A program made the position numbers and the translations under genes. Shown here one piece after another: positions 18,712 through 29,100 of a stretch of DNA of 64,000 nucleotides. Numbering within the stretch: position 1 is the first letter of the stretch; every line of letters starts with the position of its first letter. The DNA is taken from NCBI GenBank assembly GCA_017546785.1, contig JAFYRW010000029.1, forward strand, positions 1-64,000, given 5' to 3'. The stretch comes from Bacteroidaceae bacterium. GTDB lineage: Bacteria; Bacteroidota; Bacteroidia; Bacteroidales; Bacteroidaceae. The notes below the pieces were generated by a model. The model did not search any database. It saw nothing but the letters and a program-made list of their open reading frames with translations, and was not told where the DNA came from.

Positions 18712-21261
18712 CTATTTTTTCAAAAGGTCGAATGCTTTATTCAAGAGCTTGCCTGCAACCTCTTTTTTCTTCTCTTCGCTGCTTTTGGGAGCAGACGTTT
18801 CTGTTGTCTCGCTATTATCGGACGAAGCGCCGATAATCTTGTCGAGCACATTCTCGGCAGCCTTGCTTACAGCCTTCTTTGCGAGAGCCTCCATATCAAC
18901 CGACACTTTTGGCGATGCAAAAGTTCCTCCGATTGTCATATCAACAGTGCCCAATTGAGACAATTTTCCGGCAGAGGCAGGGAGGGTAATCTCGCCTTTG
19001 TAGTCTATAGTCTGGTCGAGGCCTGTTGAACCGGATAGTTTCATCTGGACATCGCCCAATTTAACATCAAAAGGCTTTGTGTTTATACGGCCGTCGGCTA
19101 TTGCAAATTCCACATTAAGGTCTTTTACTTTTGCCTCTTTTATCGATGGGTTCTTGACAATATCCGCCACCATCTGAATAGCCTTTATATTGTTAAGGCT
19201 AAGGTCTTTAGTCAATAAAGAGCCGTTACCCGATAGTGTCGAAAGAACGGGGTTCATACTCTCGTCGAGAGTTGTCTTCAAATTCACGCTACCCGAAAAA
19301 TCTCCGGTCAATCCATTGAATATCGGCGCCATTTTCTGCACAAGGTCAAGCTCCTGATAAGCACGCACAAAGTGTATATTGTTGAGTTTAATTCCAGCGT
19401 TGAATTCGGGCACAACATTTGCGGGAGCAGCATAATAGCCATTGACCATCATATTGCCGCCCATTGTGTTGAGCGATAGATTCTTCATATCAACTTTGCC
19501 ATCCTTTACTATCAGCTCTCCGTTGAGTTTCTCGAATATCATCTTGTCGAAAAGAACTTTGTCTATATTTACCAGCATCTTAAAATCGATATTCTCGGGT
19601 ATTCTTATGACACCGCTATCTGTTGTGTCAGCAGGCTCTTCCTCATTCTGTCCATCATCGTCGCTCTCTTCCTCTGCGGCGTCAGAGTTACTCATAAAGT
19701 CGTTAAGGTTCAACATCTTGCTGTTTATATTAAGCGAGCCTTTAAGCGTGCTTCCTTTTAGAACGTAGCCAATATAATTCTCGAATTTACTGTCGAATGT
19801 AACGTCGCTGTTGCCTATATTCACTATTGTCTCGCTCAGCTGAAGGTAGCGGGGAGTGAATGTAAAAAGCGAACTTTTAATATCAACGTCTGGGAACTCA
19901 TCCATTAGCACAAGCATATTGCTTAGACGCACACTACCCGATGCCTTTATCTTTTCGTACTGCTCATTTTCGATATACGACATTTTGCCGTTAATGTTAA
20001 TGTCGGCGTCTACTATTCCGTTGAGGTCTATGCCATCCAAAGGATAAATTTCCTTAACCTTACCAAGATTGAGCTTACCTTTAGCCGCTGCGTTGAAAGT
20101 AAGGTCGCTCATTGGTGTAACCACGGTTGCAGCAAGATTGAAAGGATTGCCTGCCATCACAAAGCCAAAAGGATTTATTTTTACAATTGTTGCGTCTATA
20201 GAGCCTCCGGGATTACTTACCTCGGCCGAGATATTTATATTATCGACACCGGCGGGAAGCGACGGGTAACGGAACATTGCATCCTTTACGTCGAGAGCAA
20301 GATTGAACATTGGCAGTATGCTGTCACCAATCAATTCACCCTTTGCGTATGCGGTAAGAACAGCTGTTCCGTCAGTGCGCAGTCCTTCAAAATCCTGAGT
20401 GTATATTGCCGGAATAAGCGATAGAATCTCCTTGAAGCCAATTTCGTTGCTGTTCAATTTTACATCAACATCCACTCCATTGTCGGTAAGAGCCACCCAA
20501 CCGTCAATAGCAGCTTTAATGGCATTCAGTTGCAAGGTATTCTTGTTGAGCGTGAATCTATTATTCTCAAAGTCGGCGTCAATGTCCATATTTACAGCAA
20601 AATGCGCTCTGTTAAGGAAAGGTACCCCATCCATACGAACCGTAAGCTCTTCTATTGCGGCTGTAAGGTCTACAAGCGAGCGTGTGCTGCCAAAATCACC
20701 CGAGCAGTCGGCGTTAAGATTGTGTATGTTGGCATAAATATCCGACTCGCGGTCGTCGTAAATGAGATTAAAATCCTTTATGCTGAGCTTCTGCAATTTC
20801 ACGCGGAAGGCAGACGACGATGTCTCCGCATTGTCCTCTTCGGCTGCTGTTGTGTCACTATCGGAGAGATTCACAACATTCCAATTGGCTTTCCCGTCAG
20901 ACAATACAATCGCTTTAAGAGAAACACCGTCGAGGAGAATCTTTTGAATATCATAGCCCTCGTTGCCGAAAATAGAGGCGAGATTAACCGATGCGGTAAT
21001 CTCGTCGGCTGCGACAAGAGTATCATTTCCGAACTCATTTATTCCTTTCAGATAGAATTCCTCGAGAGTAATTGAGGCTAACGGAAAATTCTTTATAAGG
21101 CTGATATTCAATCTTTCAAAATCAAATTCAGCATTGAGAATCTTGTTGCCTTCACTCTTTATTATAGCCTCTATCTTCCCTTTGAACATTAAAGGAATTG
21201 CAAGCAGCAACAGCAGCACAAGAGCCAATGTTGCCATAATGATTTTTATTGCTTTTTTCAT
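18712..21261 (-). CDS. AsmA-family envelope protein
   Basis: An 849-residue protein with an N-terminal membrane anchor (about 6-26) followed by a long, beta-rich periplasmic region with the AsmA fold. The C-terminal AsmA_2-like segment is recognisable (LSGNGSLLTKDLSLNNIKAI and LPASAGKLSQLGTVDMTIGG). Two acidic linkers (about residues 140-150 and 520-545) break the fold. AsmA-like proteins are thought to carry phospholipid between membranes or assist outer-membrane assembly. The open frame begins at 21300, but ATG at 21261 (MKKAIKIIMATL) gives a normal signal anchor and leaves 75 bases after the hexosaminidase gene. Confidence 0.85.
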   Translation of the reverse strand: MKKAIKIIMATLALVLLLLLAIPLMFKGKIEAIIKSEGNKILNAEFDFERLNISLIKNFPLASITLEEFYLKGINEFGNDTLVAADEITASVNLASIFGNEGYDIQKILLDGVSLKAIVLSDGKANWNVVNLSDSDTTAAEEDNAETSSSAFRVKLQKLSIKDFNLIYDDRESDIYANIHNLNADCSGDFGSTRSLVDLTAAIEELTVRMDGVPFLNRAHFAVNMDIDADFENNRFTLNKNTLQLNAIKAAIDGWVALTDNGVDVDVKLNSNEIGFKEILSLIPAIYTQDFEGLRTDGTAVLTAYAKGELIGDSILPMFNLALDVKDAMFRYPSLPAGVDNINISAEVSNPGGSIDATIVKINPFGFVMAGNPFNLAATVVTPMSDLTFNAAAKGKLNLGKVKEIYPLDGIDLNGIVDADININGKMSYIENEQYEKIKASGSVRLSNMLVLMDEFPDVDIKSSLFTFTPRYLQLSETIVNIGNSDVTFDSKFENYIGYVLKGSTLKGSLNINSKMLNLNDFMSNSDAAEEESDDDGQNEEEPADTTDSGVIRIPENIDFKMLVNIDKVLFDKMIFEKLNGELIVKDGKVDMKNLSLNTMGGNMMVNGYYAAPANVVPEFNAGIKLNNIHFVRAYQELDLVQKMAPIFNGLTGDFSGSVNLKTTLDESMNPVLSTLSGNGSLLTKDLSLNNIKAIQMVADIVKNPSIKEAKVKDLNVEFAIADGRINTKPFDVKLGDVQMKLSGSTGLDQTIDYKGEITLPASAGKLSQLGTVDMTIGGTFASPKVSVDMEALAKKAVSKAAENVLDKIIGASSDNSETTETSAPKSSEEKKKEVAGKLLNKAFDLLKK

Positions 21262-21336
21262 ATTGAAAATATTTTTACTGGTAGCAACCGACGAGCCCAC
21301 CCTTGTAGATTTTCTCTATAGGATAGGCTCGCTGTA

Positions 21337-22974
21337 CTATTTGAATATATGCTTTCCGAAATTTATTCCTTTCAATCGGTAATAGATTTTTTCGCCCTGC
21401 ATACGCTGCTCAAAATCCTTGTATTCGCGTTTCTCCTGCGGTGTCCACGCAGCCTCGGCAACAGCGGCCAATCGCGGGAATGTGAGATACTGGACAATGT
21501 CGGCAGTCTCTACCCACTCGGTCCAGAAATTGGCTTGTACTCCTAAATATTGGGGACGTAATTCATCGGGGACATTCTTTAGAGGAGCATAGTTGTATAC
21601 AGCCTCTACTGTCTCGGTGCCGTAGCCTTGCGAATGAGGCTCTGTAGCCAAATTGGACTGTTTGCGGTTTATATAATAAGGTATCTGAGGGCTGAGAATT
21701 GTACTCATTCCTAGCGTTGCTGCATCTTTTGCCGCATCATTGGCACCTATCCACGCCATAATTGTAATATCCTTGCCAAGAGAGGCAGTATTGCCGTGAA
21801 GAACCTCGTTCCAGAATATAAGCTGTCGTTGCTCGCTCTGTGGCTTAGCGGCTATATGCTCTTTTAGCTGCTTGTAGAAGTTTATCTGTAGGTCGCGATA
21901 GTTGTTCGAACCAATTTCGGCCAATTGTTTCTTGCACTCATCGTTGCGCTCCCATTTAAAGGTCGGACACTCGTCACCGCCAAGATGTATGTATCTGTAG
22001 GGGAAAATAGCTGTAAGCTCGTCTATTACATCCTTTGCGAATTGCACAGCATTTGGATTGGATACATTTATTACGTCGCCCGATACTCCCTGCCACAGCC
22101 ATACTTCGTGGCTATTCTCGGGGTCGCAAGCAAGAAATTCGGGATAAGAGGCTACTGCTGCCTGAGAGTGTCCGGGAATATCAATCTCGGGGATAATATC
22201 AATGAAACGTTCTTTGGCATAGGCTACAATCTCCTTTGCATCCTCTTGTGTGTAAAAGCCTCCATAATGTATGCCGTCAGGCTTAACCTCTCCCCAACCA
22301 AGCACGCGACTATTGCGCCAAGCTCCTATTTCGGTTAGTTTGGGGTATTTCTTTATCTCTATGCGCCATCCTTGATCCTCGGTAAGATGCCAATGGAAGC
22401 GGTTCATCTTATATGATGACATTACATCGAGAATCTTCTTAATCTCCTCTTTGCCGTAAAAGTGGCGTCCTTCGTCGAGCATAAAGCCGCGCCATCCAAA
22501 GAGAGGCTCATCGTGAATGCTTACAACAGGAATGCTCCACGCGCTTATATTGCTGTCGGCAACAGCGGCCATAACATTGCGAGGCATCAGTTGCTTGAGA
22601 GTCTGCAGTGCATAAAAGAATCCTGCGGGCTTTGATGCTCTGATGATTATCTTGTCGGTGGTAACATCCAATTTGTAAGCCTCATAGCCTAAAGACTCCT
22701 CGAGAAGAAGCTCAATGTCGGCACGAGAGGATTTTTTTGTCTTTTTAAACGATACGCCGGTAGCTGTCTTAAAGTCTGCAGCGAATCTGTCGAACAATAT
22801 TTTCACGCTGTCGCCATCGTAATCGCTTATCTTTACTTTGCTGCTTTTGTCAAAGACAAAGAGTCCCTCGCCAAGCTCGACCATTGCAGGCTGCGGTATC
22901 AACGAGAGTCTCTGTGCCGACAATATCGTGCAACAAAAAAGTAATGCCAATAAAATATATTTTCTCATAGTCAT
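21337..22974 (-). CDS. Glycoside hydrolase family 20 beta-N-acetylhexosaminidase, secreted
   Basis: A 545-residue enzyme with a signal peptide (about 3-22), a GH20b N-terminal domain (about 25-150) and a GH20 catalytic barrel. Active-site landmarks are RGFMLDEGRHF, HWHLTEDQGWR and the catalytic Asp-Glu pair in HLGGDECPTF. It removes terminal GlcNAc or GalNAc from glycans, using the substrate acetamido group. There is no added carbohydrate-binding domain. The start ATG at 22974 overlaps the aminotransferase stop by four bases (ATGA); ATG at 22968 (MRKYIL) is an equally good start. Mucin or peptidoglycan-derived sugars are possible substrates. Confidence 0.93.
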   Translation of the reverse strand: MTMRKYILLALLFCCTILSAQRLSLIPQPAMVELGEGLFVFDKSSKVKISDYDGDSVKILFDRFAADFKTATGVSFKKTKKSSRADIELLLEESLGYEAYKLDVTTDKIIIRASKPAGFFYALQTLKQLMPRNVMAAVADSNISAWSIPVVSIHDEPLFGWRGFMLDEGRHFYGKEEIKKILDVMSSYKMNRFHWHLTEDQGWRIEIKKYPKLTEIGAWRNSRVLGWGEVKPDGIHYGGFYTQEDAKEIVAYAKERFIDIIPEIDIPGHSQAAVASYPEFLACDPENSHEVWLWQGVSGDVINVSNPNAVQFAKDVIDELTAIFPYRYIHLGGDECPTFKWERNDECKKQLAEIGSNNYRDLQINFYKQLKEHIAAKPQSEQRQLIFWNEVLHGNTASLGKDITIMAWIGANDAAKDAATLGMSTILSPQIPYYINRKQSNLATEPHSQGYGTETVEAVYNYAPLKNVPDELRPQYLGVQANFWTEWVETADIVQYLTFPRLAAVAEAAWTPQEKREYKDFEQRMQGEKIYYRLKGINFGKHIFK

Positions 22975-24284
22975 TTGTTTTGTGCGTGCTCTTTGTTGAA
23001 TTCTCTCAGACGAGTCTCCAACAATTCGTAGTGATGCGGTTTAATATTTGACGAGCAGGCGCGTATGCCCTTGCGGTTGCTTCCTGTGGTCGAAAGATCT
23101 ATTCCACTCACTCCATAATAGAGCAATTCCTGCAAAAGTTCGGCACCGCTCATATTACCGTAGCCTATTGTAAAGAAGAATCCGTCGCTCACAGTCTCGT
23201 CGCCATCCTTATCATAGACAACGTGAAAGCCGTTTCTGTACAGAATATCATTTATCTTGCGTGTACGTTCGGCATATTCTCTTACGTCGTAAACAAAATT
23301 ATAGTCTCCGTCGCAGGCTGCCTTGAGCATTGCCGCCATTGCACATTGTGCTGAATGTGATGTTCCCGATGAGAATGTGTACAAATAAATGTAAGCAAAT
23401 GCCGCTCCGAAGCGTGCAACGCCGTAACGCTCGGCAAGAGTCTGATAGTGTCTCTCGTAGAGCTTATCGGATATACAAGCAACAGCTATTCGCTGTCCCG
23501 CATAGCTGAATATCTTTGATGCGCTTATAAGCATTACATAATTGTCTGTATATTTTGCAACGGTAGGCTGGTAAGGAGGCTGAAAAGGAACGCTCATATC
23601 CCGGCGCGAATCCATTGTCATATAGGCAAGGTCCTCTATTACTACAACGTCGTATTTTGTTGCGAGACGACCTATTATCTCAAGTTCCTGCTCATTAAGG
23701 CAGAGCCACGAAGGATTATTGGGATTAGAATAGAGCACTGCACATATATTTCCCTGAGCAAAATAACTCTCTATTTTTTCTTCCAACTTTTCGCCTCTAT
23801 AATCGGCAACGTCAAACGATGCTACCTTTACACCGATAACCTGTGCCTGCATCTTTTGAACAGGAAAGCCCGGGTCGATATAAAGCACAGTATCGCGTTT
23901 CTTGTCAAGATGCGACGATAGCATAAGCGTTGCAAAAGAGGCCTGCATAGAGCCTACGGTTGGAATACAGCCGGCGGGCCTTATGTCTACATTGAGAAAG
24001 GCTTTTACAAAGCGTGAGGCTTGCTCCTTTACTGCGGCTATTCCGTCTATCGTTGGATAAACAGAGGCCACGCCCTTTTGTAGCGCTTTGCACTCAGCTT
24101 TTACTCCTACCTCAGCTGGCGGTAGCCCCGGAATTCCCATTTCGAAATGGATATACTCGATGCCCGTGCGCTCCTCAGCAGCACGTACAACAGCCCCCAC
24201 TTGTCGTATGGAGGCTGTCGCAATGTCGTTAATCTCTAACTCTTGCATTATTCCGTCAATGACGGATTTTTCTATTATACTCAT
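22971..24284 (-). CDS. PLP-dependent class I/II aminotransferase
   Basis: A 437-residue cytosolic fold-type I PLP enzyme. Visible landmarks are YSNPNNPSW (cofactor and substrate contact), VIEDLAY (the aspartate that pairs with the pyridine nitrogen), the SASKIFSYAGQRIA stretch with the Schiff-base lysine, and a C-terminal RACSS region with the carboxylate-binding arginine. Substrate cannot be told; aspartate- or aromatic-type is likely. It follows ettA by 31 bases and overlaps the GH20 gene, so it is probably part of the same transcript. Confidence 0.88.
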   Translation of the reverse strand: MSIIEKSVIDGIMQELEINDIATASIRQVGAVVRAAEERTGIEYIHFEMGIPGLPPAEVGVKAECKALQKGVASVYPTIDGIAAVKEQASRFVKAFLNVDIRPAGCIPTVGSMQASFATLMLSSHLDKKRDTVLYIDPGFPVQKMQAQVIGVKVASFDVADYRGEKLEEKIESYFAQGNICAVLYSNPNNPSWLCLNEQELEIIGRLATKYDVVVIEDLAYMTMDSRRDMSVPFQPPYQPTVAKYTDNYVMLISASKIFSYAGQRIAVACISDKLYERHYQTLAERYGVARFGAAFAYIYLYTFSSGTSHSAQCAMAAMLKAACDGDYNFVYDVREYAERTRKINDILYRNGFHVVYDKDGDETVSDGFFFTIGYGNMSGAELLQELLYYGVSGIDLSTTGSNRKGIRACSSNIKPHHYELLETRLREFNKEHAQNK

Positions 24285-24315
24285 CGTCTGATAGTCTATA
24301 GTGGACTATGGGTTA

Positions 24316-26013
24316 TCAATCTTCCATCAATTTGCGGTAGCGTGTCTTTTTGGGCTCCTCAATGCCTAGACGCTTCATCTTGTGCTCTTCATATTCAGAG
24401 TATGAACCCTCGTAGCTGTAAACATTACCGTCGCCCTCGAATGCGATGATGTGTGTACATATTCTGTCGAGGAACCAACGGTCGTGGCTGATAACTACGG
24501 CGCAACCGGCAAAATTCTCCAAGCCCTCCTCGAGTGCACGCAATGTGTTTACGTCAATATCGTTGGTAGGCTCGTCGAGAAGAAGAACGTTACCACCCTC
24601 TTTGAGAGCCATTGCAAGATGCAGACGGTTACGCTCACCACCCGAAAGAACGCCGCACTTCTTCTCCTGGTCGCCACCCGAGAAATTGAATCGCGACAGA
24701 TAGGCACGTACGTTAATCTCTTTTGTTCCCAGGCGCATAAGCTCATTGCCCTGACTCATTACCTCGTATACGGTCTTATCGGCAACAATATCCTTGTGAT
24801 TCTGGTCTACGTATGCAATCTTTACAGTCTCGCCAACCTCAAAAGCACCGGCGTCGGGAGTTTCGAGGCCCATAATCATACGGAAAAGTGTAGTCTTACC
24901 GGCACCGTTAGGACCAATTACTCCGACAATGCCGTTGGGGGGCAATGTAAAGTTAAGGTCGGTGAAGAGAGTCTTTGAACCGAATGATTTAGCAAGATGC
25001 TCGGCAACAATGACCTTGTTTCCCAAACGGGGGCCGTTGGGAATGAAAATCTCCAATTTTTCTTCGCGTTCTTTCTGATCCTCGTTAAGCATCTTCTCGT
25101 ATGAGTTCAAACGAGCCTTACCCTTTGCCTGACGGGCCTTTGGTGCCATACGCACCCACTCAAGCTCGCGCTCAAGAGATTTACGGCGCTTGCTTGCCGA
25201 CTTTTCCTCCTGTTCCATACGCTTGGTCTTCTGGTCGAGCCACGATGAGTAGTTACCCTGCCAGGGAATTCCCTCGCCACGGTCAAGTTCAAGAATCCAA
25301 CCGGCAACATCGTCAAGGAAGTAACGGTCGTGAGTTACGGCAATGACTGTTCCCTCGTACTGATTCAAATGCTGCTCCAACCAGTCGATGCTCTCGGCGT
25401 CAAGGTGGTTGGTAGGCTCATCGAGCAAAAGAACGTCGGGCTTTTGCAACAACAGACGGCATAGTGCCACACGACGGCGCTCACCACCCGAAAGGTGGTC
25501 TACAAGCTCGTCGGGAGCGGGACAGCGCAATGCTGCCATTGCACGTTCCAATTTGCTGTCGAGGTTCCACGCATCTGTTGCGTCTATAATATCCTGCAAT
25601 TCTGCCTGACGTGCGAAAAGCTGGTTCATCTTATCCTCATCCTCGTAATATTCGGGAAGGCCGAACTTGTTGTTTATCTCCTCGTACTCGGCAAGAGCAT
25701 CAACTATTGACTGTACACCCTCTTTAACGCAGTCCATTACAGTCTTTCCATCCTGCAAATGAGGGTCCTGAGGAAGGTAACCGACAGAGTATCCAGGCGA
25801 CCATACAACATTGCCCTGATAGTCATTGTCGAGTCCTGCGATGATTTTCATAAGGGTAGATTTACCCGCACCGTTCATACCTACGATACCGATCTTTGCT
25901 CCATAGAAGAATGAAAGATAGATATTCTTAAGTACCTGTTTGTTTGTCTGTTTGATAGTCTTATTCAAGCCTACCATCGAGAAAATGATTTTTTTGTCGT
26001 CTACTGTAGCCAT
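24316..26013 (-). CDS. ettA: Energy-dependent translational throttle protein EttA (ABC-F ATPase)
   Basis: A 565-residue soluble protein with two ABC cassettes and no membrane domain. Cassette 1 has GMNGAGKST and LSGGERRRVALCRLL; cassette 2 has GPNGAGKTT and LSGGERNRLHLAMAL, each with LLLDEPTN. The linker between them and the arm insertion in cassette 1 match EttA. It binds the ribosomal E site and gates entry into elongation according to the ATP/ADP ratio. It starts the transcript that continues to the AsmA gene, behind a well-formed promoter at 26084-26116. Confidence 0.95.
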   Translation of the reverse strand: MATVDDKKIIFSMVGLNKTIKQTNKQVLKNIYLSFFYGAKIGIVGMNGAGKSTLMKIIAGLDNDYQGNVVWSPGYSVGYLPQDPHLQDGKTVMDCVKEGVQSIVDALAEYEEINNKFGLPEYYEDEDKMNQLFARQAELQDIIDATDAWNLDSKLERAMAALRCPAPDELVDHLSGGERRRVALCRLLLQKPDVLLLDEPTNHLDAESIDWLEQHLNQYEGTVIAVTHDRYFLDDVAGWILELDRGEGIPWQGNYSSWLDQKTKRMEQEEKSASKRRKSLERELEWVRMAPKARQAKGKARLNSYEKMLNEDQKEREEKLEIFIPNGPRLGNKVIVAEHLAKSFGSKTLFTDLNFTLPPNGIVGVIGPNGAGKTTLFRMIMGLETPDAGAFEVGETVKIAYVDQNHKDIVADKTVYEVMSQGNELMRLGTKEINVRAYLSRFNFSGGDQEKKCGVLSGGERNRLHLAMALKEGGNVLLLDEPTNDIDVNTLRALEEGLENFAGCAVVISHDRWFLDRICTHIIAFEGDGNVYSYEGSYSEYEEHKMKRLGIEEPKKTRYRKLMED

Positions 26014-26083
26014 TTATAAAATTTTATTTTGATTATTTTTCTAATTTTCAATTGCATAATATACCAAGAATGCAAATTCTTTA

Positions 26084-26116
26084 CAAAGATACGAACAAGG
26101 ATGTTTACTGCCAAAA
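26084..26116 (-). promoter_or_regulatory. Strong Bacteroidota promoter for ettA
   Basis: On the minus strand, TTTTG (26112-26116) and TATCTTTG (26084-26091) are separated by exactly 20 bases. This matches the -33/-7 consensus of the primary sigma factor of Bacteroidota. Confidence 0.7.
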
Positions 26117-26137
26117 GAAAATATCAGAAATGCGGGT

Positions 26138-26177
26138 AAAAAAGAGACTGCAACAACAAAAATGCAATTGCAGTCTC
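26138..26177 (-). terminator. Rho-independent terminator after the MG2/Sel1 gene
   Basis: A perfect 10-bp stem GAGACTGCAA/TTGCAGTCTC (26144-26153 with 26168-26177) is followed on the minus strand by six T residues. It begins 17 bases after the stop codon. Confidence 0.88.
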
Positions 26178-26194
26178 ACGGTATAGTATGTACC

Positions 26195-29100
26195 CTATTT
26201 GAAATTTCTCAATTTTTCGGCAGCATCGCTGTTACCGGCATAAGCAGCCTGACGGTAGAGGTCCTTTGCGAGTCTCTTGTCGCGCCCCACTGCTCTTCCT
26301 TCGTAATAGCAATCGGCAACGTAGGTGGTACCATAATGGTTGTTCTCCAACGATAATTTTCGTGCCCAGGAATATGCAGCCTTGTAATTCTTTTGAGAAT
26401 GTTCGTAATTCATCATATAGACCATTGCTTCGTGCAATCCCTGCCCTGCAGCCTTTTTCATACAGGATATTATCTCATTCTTGTCGGCACAATATTGCGG
26501 GTCACTCTCCATTGCAATAGCGTATCGGTATAATCCCACGGCATTCTCTTTCTCGGCCGACAATCTGAAGCATTCAAAAGCCATTACGCTGTCTTTCTCC
26601 ACCATATTGCCCTTAAGGTGATTGTCGCCCATTTCTACCAGCGCACGCGGTTCGCCGCCATTGGCTGCATTCTGCAACCAGTAGAAATATAGCTCTTTGT
26701 CCCTGTTTCGTCCCACAGCATCCTTGCACATTATAGCATACTCATATTGAGCTTCGGGATAGCTGCGCTGTGCCGCGCCTTTCATAAATTCGGCAGCGAG
26801 AGTATCATTCTGCGCAAGGCCTTGTCCTAAAAGATAGCATCTTGCGACACTGTAGTATGCCGGAGGATAATTGTATTGTATAAGTTCGGCAAATGACACG
26901 ACGGCTTTACGATAATTGCCTTTATTGTAATAGATAAGTCCTGTATTATAGTTGCGCTCCAATACTGCCAATGTAATAGAATCGGGGTTGAATTCTATTA
27001 TCTTTTTCTCGGCCTCGCTCGCATCGACGTATCTTACAACGTTTATCAGTGTGCTGTCGTATCGGGTCTCTGTGTAATGGTCGTTGCTGTAATAGACATT
27101 GCCGTAGCGTCCAAGCACCGATACGTCGACTGTGCTGCAGGAAGCGGTATTATACAGTTCAATGGCAACATTTCCATTCTCTACTCTTACATTAGGCATC
27201 CATAGGAGAGTACGGCGATAATCATTCTCTATGGGAGTGTCATTACTGTAGTCGGGAGAATAAAACTCCTTGCTCTTTGAGTATCCCTGCAGCATTGTGT
27301 AACGACGGCTCTCAGATAGCCCCTGAAGGTCGGGTATAATAGGAGAGGAGTCTTTTCTTGAGTATGGTACAAAGCAAGCAAGATAATTGGGGTTACGCAT
27401 ACTCATTTCTACATTCTGGGACTTATAAGCATTGTATAATTTCTCGAAACTGCCAAAAGGACCATCTTGTGTTATCTCCTCGGGCGAAGGCATTGTGCTG
27501 TGTCGCGTCAAGAATCCTCCGTAGAACATTTTGTATGGGTGTTTGGATTCAATAGCGTTGCTCTTGCTTGTCCAGAATCCCTCTCCGGTATTTTCGACAA
27601 GAGCCAATGCCTGTTTATCGCTGCGTATGACTATTTCCTTGAAATTTGTCATTTTCTCGGGATCCTTTCCGTGCAGATAGCTGTTGTTTATCTTGGGTAA
27701 AGAACCCTGTTCGCACTCGCCTTCGACAACAACAAATTGAGTCCAAAAAGACCAATTCAATTTGTGTCGTTTAGCGGCACTATTCATTATATCTTCTGCG
27801 GTAAGGGCGTGGCGATACTGTGGCATTCTGTCGCGTTCGGTAACCTCTTGCATATAACCACCAGTATCAAGCTCATCCTCAAGGGCGATAGCCTCTTGCA
27901 ATTCATTCAAATGATACTGGCTGTATCGTGATTTTGTAAGATAGGTAACATCCTGTGCATATTCCCATTCGTCGAGATAATCGAGTCGCAACTCACTCAT
28001 TGGTGGTCTGAGGAATTGTCCAACCTCTTTTCGGCTGACAACATCAAGCTCTCCGAGGAGATATTCAAAAGGATTAACTTTTGTCATACTTCCTGCATTG
28101 CTCGATAATTTATTGTGTGTGTGCACTATAGATGAACCGAGATTCCTCTCCCAATAATTGTAATAACGCGGAGCGGGTGAAAAATAGCGGTCGAGAGCAA
28201 AGGCATAATCAATACCCTCTACTCCACGAATATCTCCTTCGGCTGTAAGCGAGACAACCTTTTTACCATAAAAATCATCTAATTTCAAGAGGAATTTTCC
28301 GCGATTGTCGGTTCTAAAGACTGACATTTCTACGCTGTTGTCCTGCTGAGGAATGTCGAGGCGAACAGCCGCCTCCTTCATCTTTATTAGATTATATGAA
28401 TCAAAGACATTGTTCTTCTTTTTTGCTATGCGTTTGTAGAGCTTTCCGGTAATGATAAGGCCCGGTTCAATCTCCTGCAACGAAGATATATCGACAAGAG
28501 CAAGCTTGTCCCAATCGTATGATGTCCAACCGTTGGTGAGCATAATAAGGTCGAGATTCTTTTCTCTATCCTTGTTCTCTTTGTCGAAATATTGTGCTGC
28601 GTCGGGTATATAACCTTTAAGGTCAGAACCCAACAATAAATAGGAGTACATATTATAGCTCCACGATGTTGTCTGATTGCCGGCAGCATCGCGTACGGAG
28701 AAAGTAAACTCCGCATCATTCTCTATTGGCTTACCATCTTCTCGCCCAATCTCTATTTTTATCTTTTCGTTGGGCTTTGGTACATAATTCTCTATATAAT
28801 AATTGTTAGCCTTAACCGTTAGTTTAACAGTCTGACGGTCGTTCTTCTGCAACTCTTTATGCTCTACAAAAAATTGTCTCTCGGCAAGAGGTATTGTGTC
28901 ATCGACAAAAAGTATTGCTTTGCATACTCCCTCGGGCAGTTCATTTTTTAAAATTTCGAATTTGTACTCTTTTTCCGATGATAAATACTTTTTATAGTAT
29001 CCCATAGAGCCGCGATACATTACGGCAAGGCCCATAGGGAAATTCTCGGAAAAATTATTCTTGATTGTGATATGAATATTGTTGCTATCCTGCACAATGT

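Noticed and set aside
20530..21075. 181-codon open frame on the plus strand
   Set aside because: Antisense to the AsmA-like gene; composition and position indicate a shadow frame.
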